From the NCBI GenBank assembly GCA_002423615.1, contig DIKO01000079.1, positions 1 through 37,050 on the forward strand: a stretch of DNA of 37,050 nt. The letters are read 5' to 3'. Source of the DNA: Desulfobacteraceae bacterium UBA5616. Lineage in GTDB: Bacteria > Desulfobacterota > Desulfobacteria > Desulfobacterales > UBA5616. Of the stretch, positions 19,718-28,533 are shown one piece after another. A model generated the notes under the pieces. The model was given only the letters and a program-made list of their open reading frames with translations. It was not told where the DNA came from and made no database searches. Position 1 is the stretch's first letter. Every line of letters begins with the position of its first letter. The translations under genes were made by a program, and so were the position numbers.

Positions 19718-19997
19718 GCTGGCCGAATTGCTGAACGCGACGGAACTTCCCAGGACGGAGATCACGAAAAAGCTCTGGGACTATATCAAAGCGAATAAAC
19801 TTCAAGCCAAAACCGAAAATGGAAAGCCTGAAAATGCAGGCAAATTCATAGTGGCGGATGCTAAATTGCTCCCGATCTTTAAAAACACGAAATCCACAAG
19901 CAAATCAGGCAAGGTTACCGACCTTACCCATCTGAAGGAAGGCCAGACGATCGGCATGATGCAGATGGCAGCTGTTGTAAGCGCAAACATAGAATAA
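19671..19997 (+). CDS. SWIB/MDM2-domain protein
   Basis: Protein of 108 residues. The SWIB signature is LPRTEITKKLWDYIKANKLQ, followed by the characteristic IVADAKLLPIF. In eukaryotes SWIB domains belong to chromatin remodellers; bacterial ones occur alone or fused to topoisomerase, and may bind DNA. ATG 19671 has AAGGAG 6 nt upstream and lies inside the PGPGW gene. The role is unknown. Confidence 0.88.
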   Translation: MVEAKGLNKPVKLKNELAELLNATELPRTEITKKLWDYIKANKLQAKTENGKPENAGKFIVADAKLLPIFKNTKSTSKSGKVTDLTHLKEGQTIGMMQMAAVVSANIE

Positions 19998-20515
19998 CCC
20001 AGAGGCCAAAAACAGGGTCAAACCTGTTTGATATGGATAGAAGCACCCTTATGTCTGTATCCCAGAGTCCGATTTTATTACAGGACAGGTATTATCCTGC
20101 TGCGGGGGTCTGGGTTTGTGAGGCATTGAATTCATCATGGTTTTAATCGATCGGCCCGGACTGCCGACACAGTGGTGCCTTTCGGTTTTTAATGCTCGGA
20201 AGAGTTCCGATTTTATGTTTCATCAGCGGGCGAATTGCCGGGGTATCCTCAATCATTGCATTATTGCGACCTCTGAGGCCGCCTTTTATTGCATCGATGT
20301 TACACAACCCGATTTTCCGCCATCAGGTAGAACCATGATAACGACTTGTTATTGAAAAGCATATGAGTCGACAACCCCCTTCTTGGCATTTTTGGCATGC
20401 TTCATGCTCTGCCTTTATTCAAAATGGGAAATTGCGGATCGGCGATTCCCTGTCTTGAAAAAGTGGGAAGTAATCGTTTACCTGCATTACCCTAAAACCA
20501 TAGGAGGTGGTTAAA
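19998..20515 (+). other. Intergenic stretch, no gene seen
   Basis: Short open frames have no coding character. A hairpin AAACAGG/CCTGTTT (20010-20029) just after the SWIB stop could terminate transcription but lacks a good T-tract. GGAGGTGG at the right end belongs to the next gene. Confidence 0.45.
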
Positions 20516-20746
20516 ATGCCAAGAGGAGACGGAACCGGACCAAGAGGTCAGGGCGCGGGAACCGGCAAAGGCGGACGGGGTCAAAGCCGGGGGGGCAGTG
20601 GAGGAGGAAGAGGAGGAGGTTTTGCCGCCGGGCCTGGAGGATATTGTGTTTGCCCGAAATGTGGTGAAAGAGTCGCCCATCAATCGGGAAGTCCCTGTTT
20701 CGAACACAAATGCCAAAAATGCGGAACGGCCATGACGAGGGAATAG
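20516..20746 (+). CDS. Small zinc-ribbon protein with Gly/Arg-rich N-terminus (DUF5320-like)
   Basis: Protein of 76 residues. The N-terminus MPRGDGTGPRGQGAGTGKGG is typical of DUF5320-like small proteins. The C-terminus is a zinc-ribbon/rubredoxin-like knuckle with paired CPKCG and CQKCG and a central SGSPCFEHKC. ATG 20516 has a strong AGGAGGTGG upstream. Function is unknown, perhaps metal or redox handling; it is just upstream of the AOR remnant. Confidence 0.78.
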   Translation: MPRGDGTGPRGQGAGTGKGGRGQSRGGSGGGRGGGFAAGPGGYCVCPKCGERVAHQSGSPCFEHKCQKCGTAMTRE

Positions 20747-20762
20747 CGTCGGCTTTCGGTAG

Positions 20763-21323
20763 GGGTCGACAAAGTCCCCAACATTCGGCTTTTCAGCAAT
20801 CATCAGGAAATATAAAGACCGTACGGAAAAGGAAATCGGTTCCCGGGAGGCGGTGGACCCCAGGTCAACCCAAGGCAAGGCGGCCCTGGTCCGGAAGGAA
20901 GAAGAACGCACCGATCTGATCGACATGACCGGCGTATGCGCATGGCTGACCGGTTTCACCGGCCTGCCCGTGGATGAAGGAACCATAGCCCGGTTCCTTA
21001 CCCTGGGGTTCGGGAGTGACGTGGGTACGGAAGCATTGAAAACAGCTGCAACCCGGATGCATCATCTGGAAAGATGTTTTCTCGGCATGTGCGGATTGAC
21101 CCGCCGTGACGACACGGTCTCCAGAGCTCATTTCGGCCGCGTGAAACCCGGGGGAAACGAAATGCCTGAAATCAACTGTACCCTCGAAGAACTCGAACTG
21201 ATGAAGGACGATTACTACCGGTTGATGGGATGGGACCGGGAAACCGGTATGCCTACCCGTCAAACACTTGAAAAATTCGACCTTTTGGATATTGTCGACC
21301 CCCGGTCACATATTCATCCATAA
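20763..21323 (+). pseudogene. Truncated C-terminal remnant of aldehyde:ferredoxin oxidoreductase (AOR)
   Basis: The open frame follows a TAG at 20760 and ends with TAA at 21323. The readable part begins near EIGSREAVDPRSTQGKAALV and continues with TDLIDMTGVCAW, EALKTAATRMHHLERCF and YYRLMGWDRETGMP. These match the C-terminal part of the tungsten enzyme AOR (about 600 residues). The N-terminal MPT/Fe-S-binding two-thirds is missing and there is no proper start, so it cannot be an active oxidoreductase. It is next to the zinc-ribbon gene and convergent with the thiolase. Confidence 0.75.
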
Positions 21324-21345
21324 AACTGAACATACTGAAGGATGG

Positions 21346-22599
21346 TCATCGTTTGATGATCGTCACGGACAGGGCAGCCTCTGCCGGACCGATATTGCCG
21401 CCGGCATTCTGGGCCAGGCCGACCCTTGCACCCTTCACCTGACGCTTGCCGGTTCTGCCGTCATCCATCAAATGCCAGTAAAGCTCCACCACCTGACGGA
21501 TGCCGGTGGCGCCGATGGGATGCCCCTGGGATTCAAGCCCCCCGGATACGTTTACCGGAAGTTTTCCGCCCAGGGTTGAATGACCTGCTTCCGCAAAAGC
21601 GCCGCCTTCTCCGGGGCCACAAAATCCGAGTTTCTCCGTGGCGTTCACTTCACCGAAGGCCGTTGCATCATGGACTTCAGCCAGATCGATGTCTTCCGGC
21701 CCCAAATCCGCTTTCCGGTAGGCGGCGGCAGCCAGTTCACCCAGGGTCCCGCCTTTTTCCTCGTTTTCATGGTCTTCCCCGCTGGCCAGCATGCACGCGG
21801 CGATTTCGACGGGTTTTTGCTTTCCCAGCTTTTTCGCGAATTTCTCGGAGCAGATCACAACCGCCGCAACGCCGTCCCCGATGGGGGAGCACATCGGGGT
21901 TGTCAACGGCCACGCCACTTCAGGCGCATTGAGAACCTCTTCGACGCTTAAGGGCATCTGGTACTGGGCCAGGGGGTTCATGGTGGAATGAAAGTGGTTT
22001 TTGGATGAAATAAGCGCCAACTGGCGTTGTGTCAGGCCGTATTTTTCCATATGACGCAGGGCGATATAGGCATAGACGTCCATGAATACGCTGCGTTGGC
22101 CCGATTTTTTCTTTTCCTTCCCCCCGTCTTTTTCCAGCATACTTTTGAATTTGTCTGTCCGGGCCGAATAGGCTTTCATCATCTCCTCGATCACGGCGAT
22201 GTCCATACACCCTTTATAGGCAGTCAGTGCCTTTGTCCGGTCTTCAAAATACATTTTTTCCATGCCGATGGCCAAAACCACATCCGCCTCGCCCAAAGCC
22301 ACCATGGAACGCGCGCCGTAAATGGCGGTTGCCGAGGAAGCGCAGGCATTTTCCACATTCACCACGGGAATACCGCCGATGCCCATATTCCTCAAAACCA
22401 CCTGGCCGCGAATGGATTCCTGGCCCTGTAGAATACCCTGGGATGCATTGCCTACCCAGGCCCCCTGGAGCTGTGATTTTTCAATTCCGGCTTCCTGCAG
22501 TGCGGCGGAGACAGCCTCTTCCACCAGAGATTTCAGGTCACGGTCCATATGGCGGCCGATCTTCGTCATGGCGCCACCGATAATTTTAACGGTATTCAT
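21346..22599 (-). CDS. Thiolase-family acetyl-CoA acyltransferase (SCP2-thiolase-like)
   Basis: Protein of 417 residues. The nucleophilic cysteine is C86 in NVENACASSATAIYG. The His-containing AEVHDATAFGE and GGLESQGHPIGATG follow. The terminal motif is QNAGGNIG, without the second catalytic cysteine of biosynthetic thiolases, as in SCP2-type thiolases. These often pair with a DUF35 zinc-OB protein; none is adjacent here. ATG 22599 has AAGGAG 6 nt upstream. It is the last gene of a three-gene operon with two acyl-CoA dehydrogenases, so it probably performs the thiolytic step of a beta-oxidation-like pathway with an unknown acid. Confidence 0.85.
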   Translation of the reverse strand: MNTVKIIGGAMTKIGRHMDRDLKSLVEEAVSAALQEAGIEKSQLQGAWVGNASQGILQGQESIRGQVVLRNMGIGGIPVVNVENACASSATAIYGARSMVALGEADVVLAIGMEKMYFEDRTKALTAYKGCMDIAVIEEMMKAYSARTDKFKSMLEKDGGKEKKKSGQRSVFMDVYAYIALRHMEKYGLTQRQLALISSKNHFHSTMNPLAQYQMPLSVEEVLNAPEVAWPLTTPMCSPIGDGVAAVVICSEKFAKKLGKQKPVEIAACMLASGEDHENEEKGGTLGELAAAAYRKADLGPEDIDLAEVHDATAFGEVNATEKLGFCGPGEGGAFAEAGHSTLGGKLPVNVSGGLESQGHPIGATGIRQVVELYWHLMDDGRTGKRQVKGARVGLAQNAGGNIGPAEAALSVTIIKR

Positions 22600-22614
22600 G
22601 GTTTCTCCTTTGTT

Positions 22615-23802
22615 TTATTCCTGATGAAATGCTCTGATGCCTAGTGCTTCTCTTCCGATGACCAGTTTTTGAATCTGGGTGGTCCCGTCCGGAATGGGCA
22701 GAGACCGGGCATCCCTTAAATACCGATGAATGGAATGATTCTCATCGATTCCCATGGCTCCGTGGATTTCAACGGCCCTTGAGGCCACCCGGACGGCGGC
22801 TTCACAGGCATATGCCTTTGCAATGGAGGATTCCAGGCGGGCCCTCTTCCCCTCATCGATTCGCTGCCAGGCACGGTAGGTCAGAAACCGCGCGGCATCG
22901 GTATCCATGATCATGTCCGCCACCATCTCCTGGATCATCTGAAACCCTCCGATAGGCCTGCCGAACTGCTCCCGTTTCTTGACATAATCGATGGTCGCGT
23001 CCACGGCCGCCTGGCAAACGCCTACCCCCAGAACGGCCATGGTGGAGCGGGCTTTTTCAAAATCCGCCATCATGGCTTCGTAAGCGGTTCTGGATCTGCC
23101 GTCCCCGCCCGAGGAAATGGTTCCCGACAGTACATGATCGTCAGGGACCCTGCAGTCCTTGAAGAACAACTCTGCTGTGGGAAACGCCCGCCAGCCGATC
23201 TTGTGGAGTTCCCGGTGTTCGAAAGGCGTAGTAGCCCTTTCCACAATGGCCATTGCGGAACCCATGGTGCCGTCGCCGGGGTCCGCGATAGCCAGGACGT
23301 TGAGGACGTCCGCAACGCTGCCGTCGGAAATCCAGGTTTTATTGCCGTTCAGCACCCAATGATCTCCCTTCCGGACAATGGTTGTCCTCATGGCGGCGGC
23401 GTTGGATCCGGCATCCGGCTCGGTAATGGCTCCGCAGGAAATGAGTTCTCCGGCCATCACCCGCTCAAGATATTTCTTTCTGAAAACAGGCAGGGCGGCG
23501 ACCATCCCGTTTAAGGTCGAGGCAATCCATATGGCTGCGGACAAACCGGACCAGACACGGGAAAGCTCCTCGATCAGCATGGCCATGGTTGTGTTGCTGT
23601 AGCCTTTCCCGCCGAATTCTTCGGGCATCATGCCGTTGTAATACCCGAAGGGCATGAGCATCTTGATATACCCGACCAGTTCCTGCCGGGAGAGTGCGCC
23701 TTTTGCATCCCGTTCATCGGCAATGGGGGCGATTTCCTTTTCCAGGAATTGTCGTACTTCTTTTCTTAACTGTTTTTGTTCATCCGTGAATTCAAAATCC
23801 AT
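22615..23802 (-). CDS. Acyl-CoA dehydrogenase (FAD), second of a pair, with Asp in the usual C-terminal Glu position
   Basis: Protein of 395 residues from ATG 23802, with AAGGAG upstream inside the previous gene's stop. ACAD motifs are GAITEPDAGSN, WVLNGNKTWISDGS, FGRPIGGFQMIQEMVADM and the C-terminal PDGTTQIQKL. In most ACADs the last has Glu (EGT); here it is Asp. A second candidate base is the Glu in MMADFEKARS, at the place used by isovaleryl-CoA-type enzymes. So the catalytic base is uncertain, and an atypical substrate such as a branched or cyclic acyl-CoA is possible. The pair and thiolase are 11-15 bp apart. Confidence 0.85.
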   Translation of the reverse strand: MDFEFTDEQKQLRKEVRQFLEKEIAPIADERDAKGALSRQELVGYIKMLMPFGYYNGMMPEEFGGKGYSNTTMAMLIEELSRVWSGLSAAIWIASTLNGMVAALPVFRKKYLERVMAGELISCGAITEPDAGSNAAAMRTTIVRKGDHWVLNGNKTWISDGSVADVLNVLAIADPGDGTMGSAMAIVERATTPFEHRELHKIGWRAFPTAELFFKDCRVPDDHVLSGTISSGGDGRSRTAYEAMMADFEKARSTMAVLGVGVCQAAVDATIDYVKKREQFGRPIGGFQMIQEMVADMIMDTDAARFLTYRAWQRIDEGKRARLESSIAKAYACEAAVRVASRAVEIHGAMGIDENHSIHRYLRDARSLPIPDGTTQIQKLVIGREALGIRAFHQE

Positions 23803-23813
23803 TGTCCGGCTCC

Positions 23814-24974
23814 TTACACCAGGGCATCGATCCCCGTGATTTGCTGAGAAATTTTCAGTTGCTGAATCTGTTTTGTCCCCTCCATGACCGAGAAACAATG
23901 GGCATCCCGATAAAACCGTTCCACGGGATACTCGTCGGAATAACCGTAACCCCCGTATATCTGGATGGCCTTTGAAGTGGCATCCACAGCCGTTTGCGAG
24001 GCAAATGAATCCGCCATGGCCAGTTCCTTGGGGCATTTGAGGCCTTCGTCCAGCATTTTCATGCTGCGAAAGTACAGCAGTTTTCCGGCATCCAGACCAA
24101 TGGCCATTTCCGCGATCATTTTCTGGATCATCTGAAACCTGGCCAGGGGACTGCCGAATTGCACCCGCTTTCTGGCATATGATACGGCCGCTTCCAAAGC
24201 CGCTTCAGTCAGGCCGAGGGCCAAGGCCGTCTTTTCACAACTGGTATGGGGCAGGATGAGCTCGGCAGCAGGCGAATCGTTCTCATCGAACTGAAGAAGA
24301 TTTTCTCCGGGTACCCGACAATCGTCAAAAAACAGCCGGGCCGTTGAAAGCCCTTTCAACCCCATCTTCGGGATCTCCGTCGTATCAAAGAAAGACGCTT
24401 CCTTTTCAACCAGGAGAATCCCGTAAGGGTTTCCATTACCGGCAGACTCCATTTTCACGGTCACCAGGACCATATCCGCTACGGAGCCGTTTGAAACCCA
24501 GGTTTTGGTTCCATTGATGATGTAGGTATCCCCTTCCGGTATCGCCGTGGTTTTGATGGCCGAAAGATCCGTACCGGCAAAAGGCTCTGTAACAGCCACA
24601 CATCCCAGGGACTTTGAACTCATCAGACGGTCCATGGCGTATTTAATGCCGGGGACACGCTTTGATTTTGATATCATGGTCAAGGCATGGGAAGTGGAAG
24701 CGGCGATGGCCCCCAGGGCGGCCCATGCCTTCCCCAGTTCGAGAAATATAATTCCTGTCTCCACATGGGACAGGCCGGGACCGTTTTCGGCCTCCGGCAC
24801 AAGGGACCCCACATATCCGAAAGAAACCAGATTCTCAATAAATCCCAATGCATCCCTTCTCGTCAGGGGGGCTTTCCGATCCAGTTCATCGGCAACGGGA
24901 ACAATCTTGTTTCTGAAATATTCCCGAACAGAGCCCTGGAGCAGTTTTTCCTGTTTTGAAAAGTTGAAGTCCAT
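23814..24974 (-). CDS. Acyl-CoA dehydrogenase (FAD), first gene of the operon
   Basis: Protein of 386 residues from ATG 24974 (GGAGA upstream); the open frame extends 21 codons further without a site. ACAD motifs are VAVTEPFAGTDLSAI, IINGTKTWVSNGS, FGSPLARFQMIQKMIAEM and the catalytic MEGTKQIQQL (Glu present). It lies 11 bp upstream of the second ACAD, downstream of a -24/-12 promoter. The two paralogues probably oxidise successive or related acyl-CoA intermediates or form a heteromer; the substrate is unknown. The divergent sigma-54 activator likely controls it. Confidence 0.87.
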   Translation of the reverse strand: MDFNFSKQEKLLQGSVREYFRNKIVPVADELDRKAPLTRRDALGFIENLVSFGYVGSLVPEAENGPGLSHVETGIIFLELGKAWAALGAIAASTSHALTMISKSKRVPGIKYAMDRLMSSKSLGCVAVTEPFAGTDLSAIKTTAIPEGDTYIINGTKTWVSNGSVADMVLVTVKMESAGNGNPYGILLVEKEASFFDTTEIPKMGLKGLSTARLFFDDCRVPGENLLQFDENDSPAAELILPHTSCEKTALALGLTEAALEAAVSYARKRVQFGSPLARFQMIQKMIAEMAIGLDAGKLLYFRSMKMLDEGLKCPKELAMADSFASQTAVDATSKAIQIYGGYGYSDEYPVERFYRDAHCFSVMEGTKQIQQLKISQQITGIDALV

Positions 24975-25045
24975 CTTGTTCTCCGCTTTTTGGTTTTTAA
25001 ATGACATATTTAAAAAGTTATTGGCCACCACAGGCAATTTTATAT

Positions 25046-25062
25046 AGCGAAATTCATGCCAA
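25046..25062 (-). promoter_or_regulatory. Predicted sigma-54 (-24/-12) promoter for the acyl-CoA dehydrogenase operon
   Basis: The minus strand reads TTGGCATGAATTTCGCT. This has the invariant GG and GC spaced 10 nt apart and agrees with TGGCACG-N4-TTGCW at all but two positions. It lies about 72 nt upstream of the acyl-CoA dehydrogenase start, giving a leader of about 60 nt. The divergent neighbour is a sigma-54 activator. Confidence 0.7.
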
Positions 25063-25113
25063 ATAATTTTCTCTTTGTTTTTAAAATGTTAAAAATTTAG
25101 TGGGTCGATGTAT

Positions 25114-25176
25114 TACGAAATATCATAATTAGGTTGACATATTTCGTAAAGACGGGCTACTGTACGAAATACCGTA
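25114..25176 (+). promoter_or_regulatory. TACGAAATA operator/enhancer repeats with a sigma-70-like promoter
   Basis: TACGAAATAT (25114-25123) and its exact reverse complement ATATTTCGTA (25139-25148) form an inverted repeat with a 15-nt spacer. A third copy, TACGAAATACCGTA, lies at 25163-25176. A TTGACA -35 box (25134-25139) sits 18 nt before TACTGT (25158-25163). So the sites overlap the activator's own promoter and lie 50-115 bp upstream of the divergent sigma-54 promoter, a suitable distance for an enhancer. Confidence 0.65.
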
Positions 25177-25198
25177 ACGCATCTATTGAAGACCAAAA

Positions 25199-26740
25199 AT
25201 GAATATCGATGAAAATGAATACTTCAGGCAGGCAAGCTTAAGCATCTGCGGTAATCTGAATGTTGAAAAAGCCATGCTGGATTTTATCCGGTATCTCCGC
25301 CGGTTCATGCCTGCCGATCATTTATACCTTCAAAAAATAAATCAGGCGGATCACTCCATAACCAATCTTGCGGCCGTCTCCCAGGACGAGATCATGGCGG
25401 CGGAATCACCCTCCCTCCTTCCGGAAAACGCCTTTCAAATCATTGAGGACTGTATCTCCAACAACATATCGGTTCTCAGAATGAACAATCCTTTTCTGGG
25501 GCAGGGCCGCGAGATGACCACCATATTTCCACCCAGACAGGACCAATCGTTTCTGATGCTGAACCTCTGGCTGAATGAGGCGGAAATCGCGGTATTAACG
25601 GTCCAGGCAAATGGATGGGACCGGCATACCGAGCACCATGAACATCTGTTGAAGATTCTCCGGGACCTGTTCAAGGTGGCCATGACCAATATCCTCCAGT
25701 ACCGGAAAATCATAAAGCTCCATGAAATGCTGCTCGACGAAAACCGTTACCTGAAAGAGGAGTTGAACCGGGAACAGCCTGATGTCATTGTGGGCAGGGA
25801 CCAGGGCCTTAAGCAGGTCATGGATCAGGTCGAACGGGTGTGCCATCTGGACAGCCCGGTTCTGCTCCTTGGGGAGACGGGTGTGGGGAAGGAATTGTTC
25901 GCAAATGCAATTCATTACGCCTCCCCCCGAAAAAACCACCCCTTCATAAAGGTGAACGCGGGCGCCATTCCGGAAAATCTTATGGACAGCGAGCTGTTCG
26001 GCCATGAAAAAGGCGCCTTTACCGGCGCGGTTTCCCTGAAGCGGGGGCGATTTGAACGGGCGCAAAAGGGAACCATATTTCTGGATGAAATCGGAGAGCT
26101 CACGCCCCAGGCCCAGGTCCACCTGCTCCGGGTGCTTCAGCACAAGGTCATTGAACGTGTCGGGGGATCCAAGCCCATTGCCGTGGATGTCAGGATTATC
26201 AGCGCGACCCATAGAAATCTCGAAGAAATGGTGAAATCCGGTCATTTCAGGGAAGATCTCTTTTACCGGTTGAATGTGTTCCCCATCACCATACCGCCCT
26301 TGCGGGAAAGAAGGGAAGATATACCGGCCCTGGTCCATCATTTCATTCAAAAAAAATCCATTCAGCTCCGGTTGAAAAAGGAGCCCGTACTGGGACCGGG
26401 GGCTATGGAACGATTGATCTCCTTCGGGTGGCCGGGAAATATCCGGGAACTCGAAAATGTCATCGAACGTGAATTGATAAACAGGGGATCCCACATTTTA
26501 ACCTTCAACAGCCTTGCCACCCATAACCGGGGCAAACAGATTTCACCGCCGGCCTATAACGAAAATGCGTTTCTCTCGCTTGATGAAGTCGACGCAAACC
26601 ATATCAAACGTGCCCTGATGCTGACAAACGGCCAGATTCACGGTATTTACGGTGCGGCCAGGCGCCTGCAGATACATCCCAACACGCTGCGGAGCCGGAT
26701 GAAAAAGCTGGGGATACCCTTTGGATTTGGGAGAATATAA
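25199..26740 (+). CDS. Sigma-54-dependent transcriptional activator (GAF-like/AAA+/Fis HTH)
   Basis: Protein of 513 residues. An N-terminal sensor region of about 180 residues has GAF-like character. The AAA+ domain (about 195-430) has the Walker A GETGVGKE, the sigma-54-contact loop GAFTGA (in HEKGAFTGAV), Walker B TIFLDEIGEL and arginine finger region FREDLFYRLNVFPI. The C-terminal Fis-type helix-turn-helix is GAARRLQIHPNTLRSRMKKL. It lacks a response-regulator receiver, so it probably senses a small molecule, perhaps an acyl-CoA or acid of the divergent operon. ATG 25199 follows promoter boxes at 25134-25163. Confidence 0.92.
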   Translation: MNIDENEYFRQASLSICGNLNVEKAMLDFIRYLRRFMPADHLYLQKINQADHSITNLAAVSQDEIMAAESPSLLPENAFQIIEDCISNNISVLRMNNPFLGQGREMTTIFPPRQDQSFLMLNLWLNEAEIAVLTVQANGWDRHTEHHEHLLKILRDLFKVAMTNILQYRKIIKLHEMLLDENRYLKEELNREQPDVIVGRDQGLKQVMDQVERVCHLDSPVLLLGETGVGKELFANAIHYASPRKNHPFIKVNAGAIPENLMDSELFGHEKGAFTGAVSLKRGRFERAQKGTIFLDEIGELTPQAQVHLLRVLQHKVIERVGGSKPIAVDVRIISATHRNLEEMVKSGHFREDLFYRLNVFPITIPPLRERREDIPALVHHFIQKKSIQLRLKKEPVLGPGAMERLISFGWPGNIRELENVIERELINRGSHILTFNSLATHNRGKQISPPAYNENAFLSLDEVDANHIKRALMLTNGQIHGIYGAARRLQIHPNTLRSRMKKLGIPFGFGRI

Positions 26741-26747
26741 TCTTTAA

Positions 26748-26766
26748 GACAGGTGCCCTGTTTTTC
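26748..26766 (+). terminator. Intrinsic terminator of the activator gene
   Basis: GACAGG pairs with CCTGTT around TGC, followed by a T-run, 8 bp after the activator stop. It overlaps the stop of the convergent glucokinase gene. Confidence 0.6.
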
Positions 26767-27823
26767 AGGAGGACAACCCGATGCGGGCTGCTCCCAAAAG
26801 CGCTGCTCCGGGATTCAGTATCACATAAACCGGGAACCCCTCCATGAGATGCGACATCCGCCCCTTGCGTGTGAAAGCTTCCATGAAAGTTCCTTTTCCA
26901 AGGACCGGAAGTATTCTGTGGAGAATGCCCCCGCCCAGATAGACGCCTCCCGAGGCCATCACCTTCAGCGCTAAATTCCCTGCCTCGGCACCCAGAATGG
27001 AGATGAAAAGGGTGAGGGCCGTCTGACAAATGCTACATGCTCTTTCCTCATTGAGGGCCTCCTTGACGATAACGGTTGCGCGATCCTGAGCAGAGGCTGC
27101 CTGTTCGGCCGGCCGGTCGGTCTCCTCAGCACGCCCGCTGTCCTTAAGATAGTCGTAGATGTTCACCAGACCGCTTCCCGAGCATACGCGCTCATAGCTG
27201 ACATGCCCGAACCGTTCCATGAGGTACAGCATCAACCCGGCTTCAACTGCATTTGACGGAGCAAAGTCAGCGTGGCCGCCTTCCGAAGCGCAGGCTCGAT
27301 ACCCTGTCGCATCCCGGGTCAGAAACGCTTCGCCGAGGCCGGTCCCCGGGGCGATAACCGCAATGGCGCCCCCTGATGCCGGGCGACCTGTATTCAACAC
27401 GTGCAGGTCCTTCTCCCCCAGGAAGGGGACGGCATGGGCAAGAGTGACCAGGTCGTTATACAAATGCACGGAGGCAAGGCCGAGGGCGGCAGCGAGGGTT
27501 GCCGCATGGATCATCCACGGCAGATTTGTGATCTTTGCCTGCCCATCCACAACCGGGCCCGCCACGCCGAAGCACGCGCGATCGACTTTTGTCTTTGTCT
27601 GCGACAGGAACTTTCGGACAAGCACTTCGAGGCTCGGATAGTCTCCGCTTGGGAAGGTCGATTCGACCAGTGGTACACGGGGCCCGGACGCTGAATTAAA
27701 GACGGCCAGGGTGGTTTTGGTCCCGCCCACATCCCCGGCGAGCAATCCAGCCGTCGGCTTTTTATCCGTCCTGTTTTTCATATTCTTATGAAACCTTCCA
27801 TCAGAGGGGTTTGCCGGTTTCAC
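26765..27823 (-). CDS. glk: Glucokinase (bacterial Glk type)
   Basis: Protein of 352 residues. The phosphate-binding opening LLAGDVGGTKTTLAVF is preceded by about 30 extra residues. The substrate-side motifs are CFGVAGPVVDG, NDLVTLAHAV, IAPGTGLGEAFLT and EGGHADFAPSN, and the C-terminal VYLGGGI. It phosphorylates glucose with ATP in the cytoplasm. The GTG start overlaps the TVP38 stop in GTGA, supporting coupling; ATG 27781 would match the usual length better. Its partner genes are not sugar-related, so this is an odd operon context. Confidence 0.88.
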   Translation of the reverse strand: MKPANPSDGRFHKNMKNRTDKKPTAGLLAGDVGGTKTTLAVFNSASGPRVPLVESTFPSGDYPSLEVLVRKFLSQTKTKVDRACFGVAGPVVDGQAKITNLPWMIHAATLAAALGLASVHLYNDLVTLAHAVPFLGEKDLHVLNTGRPASGGAIAVIAPGTGLGEAFLTRDATGYRACASEGGHADFAPSNAVEAGLMLYLMERFGHVSYERVCSGSGLVNIYDYLKDSGRAEETDRPAEQAASAQDRATVIVKEALNEERACSICQTALTLFISILGAEAGNLALKVMASGGVYLGGGILHRILPVLGKGTFMEAFTRKGRMSHLMEGFPVYVILNPGAALLGAARIGLSS

Positions 27824-28533
27824 CTGTCAGGCGTGTTCTCACCCTTGATTCTCTTGATGATCTTTGGGATGAAGAAGGAGAAGATGAAAAGGCAGACGGA
27901 GAATAATACCTTAAAAGAGAAAAGTTCCCCCCAATTTCCCGATGCCCATACCGCTTTTACCGTACCGATGAAAAACGTGAAGATGAAGGTCCCCACGATA
28001 ATTCCCAGGCCGGTACCGAAGAAATAGTCCCGAAAACGGACCTTTGTCAGTCCCATGCCGAAATTCATGGGTGTGAACGGAAAATAAACCAGGCGGAGGT
28101 ACAGCACGGTCGCGAAGCCGTTTCGCTCAATAGCATCATCATATTTCTTGAGCCGAGCGCCGATGAGAGACGCTGTGAACTCCCTGCCCAGGCTCCGGCC
28201 GATGAAAAAAGCCACGCTCGCTCCCATCATGGCCCCTGTCCACACATAAATAAATCCCCAATAGGGGCCGAAGATCGCCGCCCCCAAAGCAGTGAGAAGG
28301 GTGCCGGGCACAAAGAGGCAGACGCCGACTGCGTATACGACCATGAAGGCAATGGGCGCCCATATCCCCGCGTCTTCCATAAACCGGCCAATGGCTTGGG
28401 CGGTAAGAAACTCCCTCGCCGGCGTAAAGTTCACTGCACATACGGCTGATAGAATGAAGGCTACGAAGAATAGTGCCTTGAAAAGAGCACCCTTTTTTCT
28501 TCCCGCTGGTGTTGTTTCGGGTGATTTATCCAC
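27820..28533 (-). CDS. TVP38/TMEM64-family membrane protein (DedA/SNARE-associated)
   Basis: Protein of 237 residues with five or six hydrophobic segments. The family motifs FVPGTLLTALGAAIFGPYWGF and LRLVYFPFTPMNFGMGLTKV are present. Members are inner-membrane proteins of unclear function, perhaps lipid scrambling. The GTG start at 28533 has AGAGGA 6-8 nt upstream and overlaps the preceding gene by 8 bp. TVP38 proteins are often adjacent or fused to mercuric-reductase-like flavoproteins, exactly the neighbour here. Confidence 0.85.
   Translation of the reverse strand: MDKSPETTPAGRKKGALFKALFFVAFILSAVCAVNFTPAREFLTAQAIGRFMEDAGIWAPIAFMVVYAVGVCLFVPGTLLTALGAAIFGPYWGFIYVWTGAMMGASVAFFIGRSLGREFTASLIGARLKKYDDAIERNGFATVLYLRLVYFPFTPMNFGMGLTKVRFRDYFFGTGLGIIVGTFIFTFFIGTVKAVWASGNWGELFSFKVLFSVCLFIFSFFIPKIIKRIKGENTPDR

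Noticed and set aside
25595..26494. 299-residue minus-strand open frame opposite the sigma-54 activator
   Set aside because: Shadow of the conserved AAA+ coding sequence.
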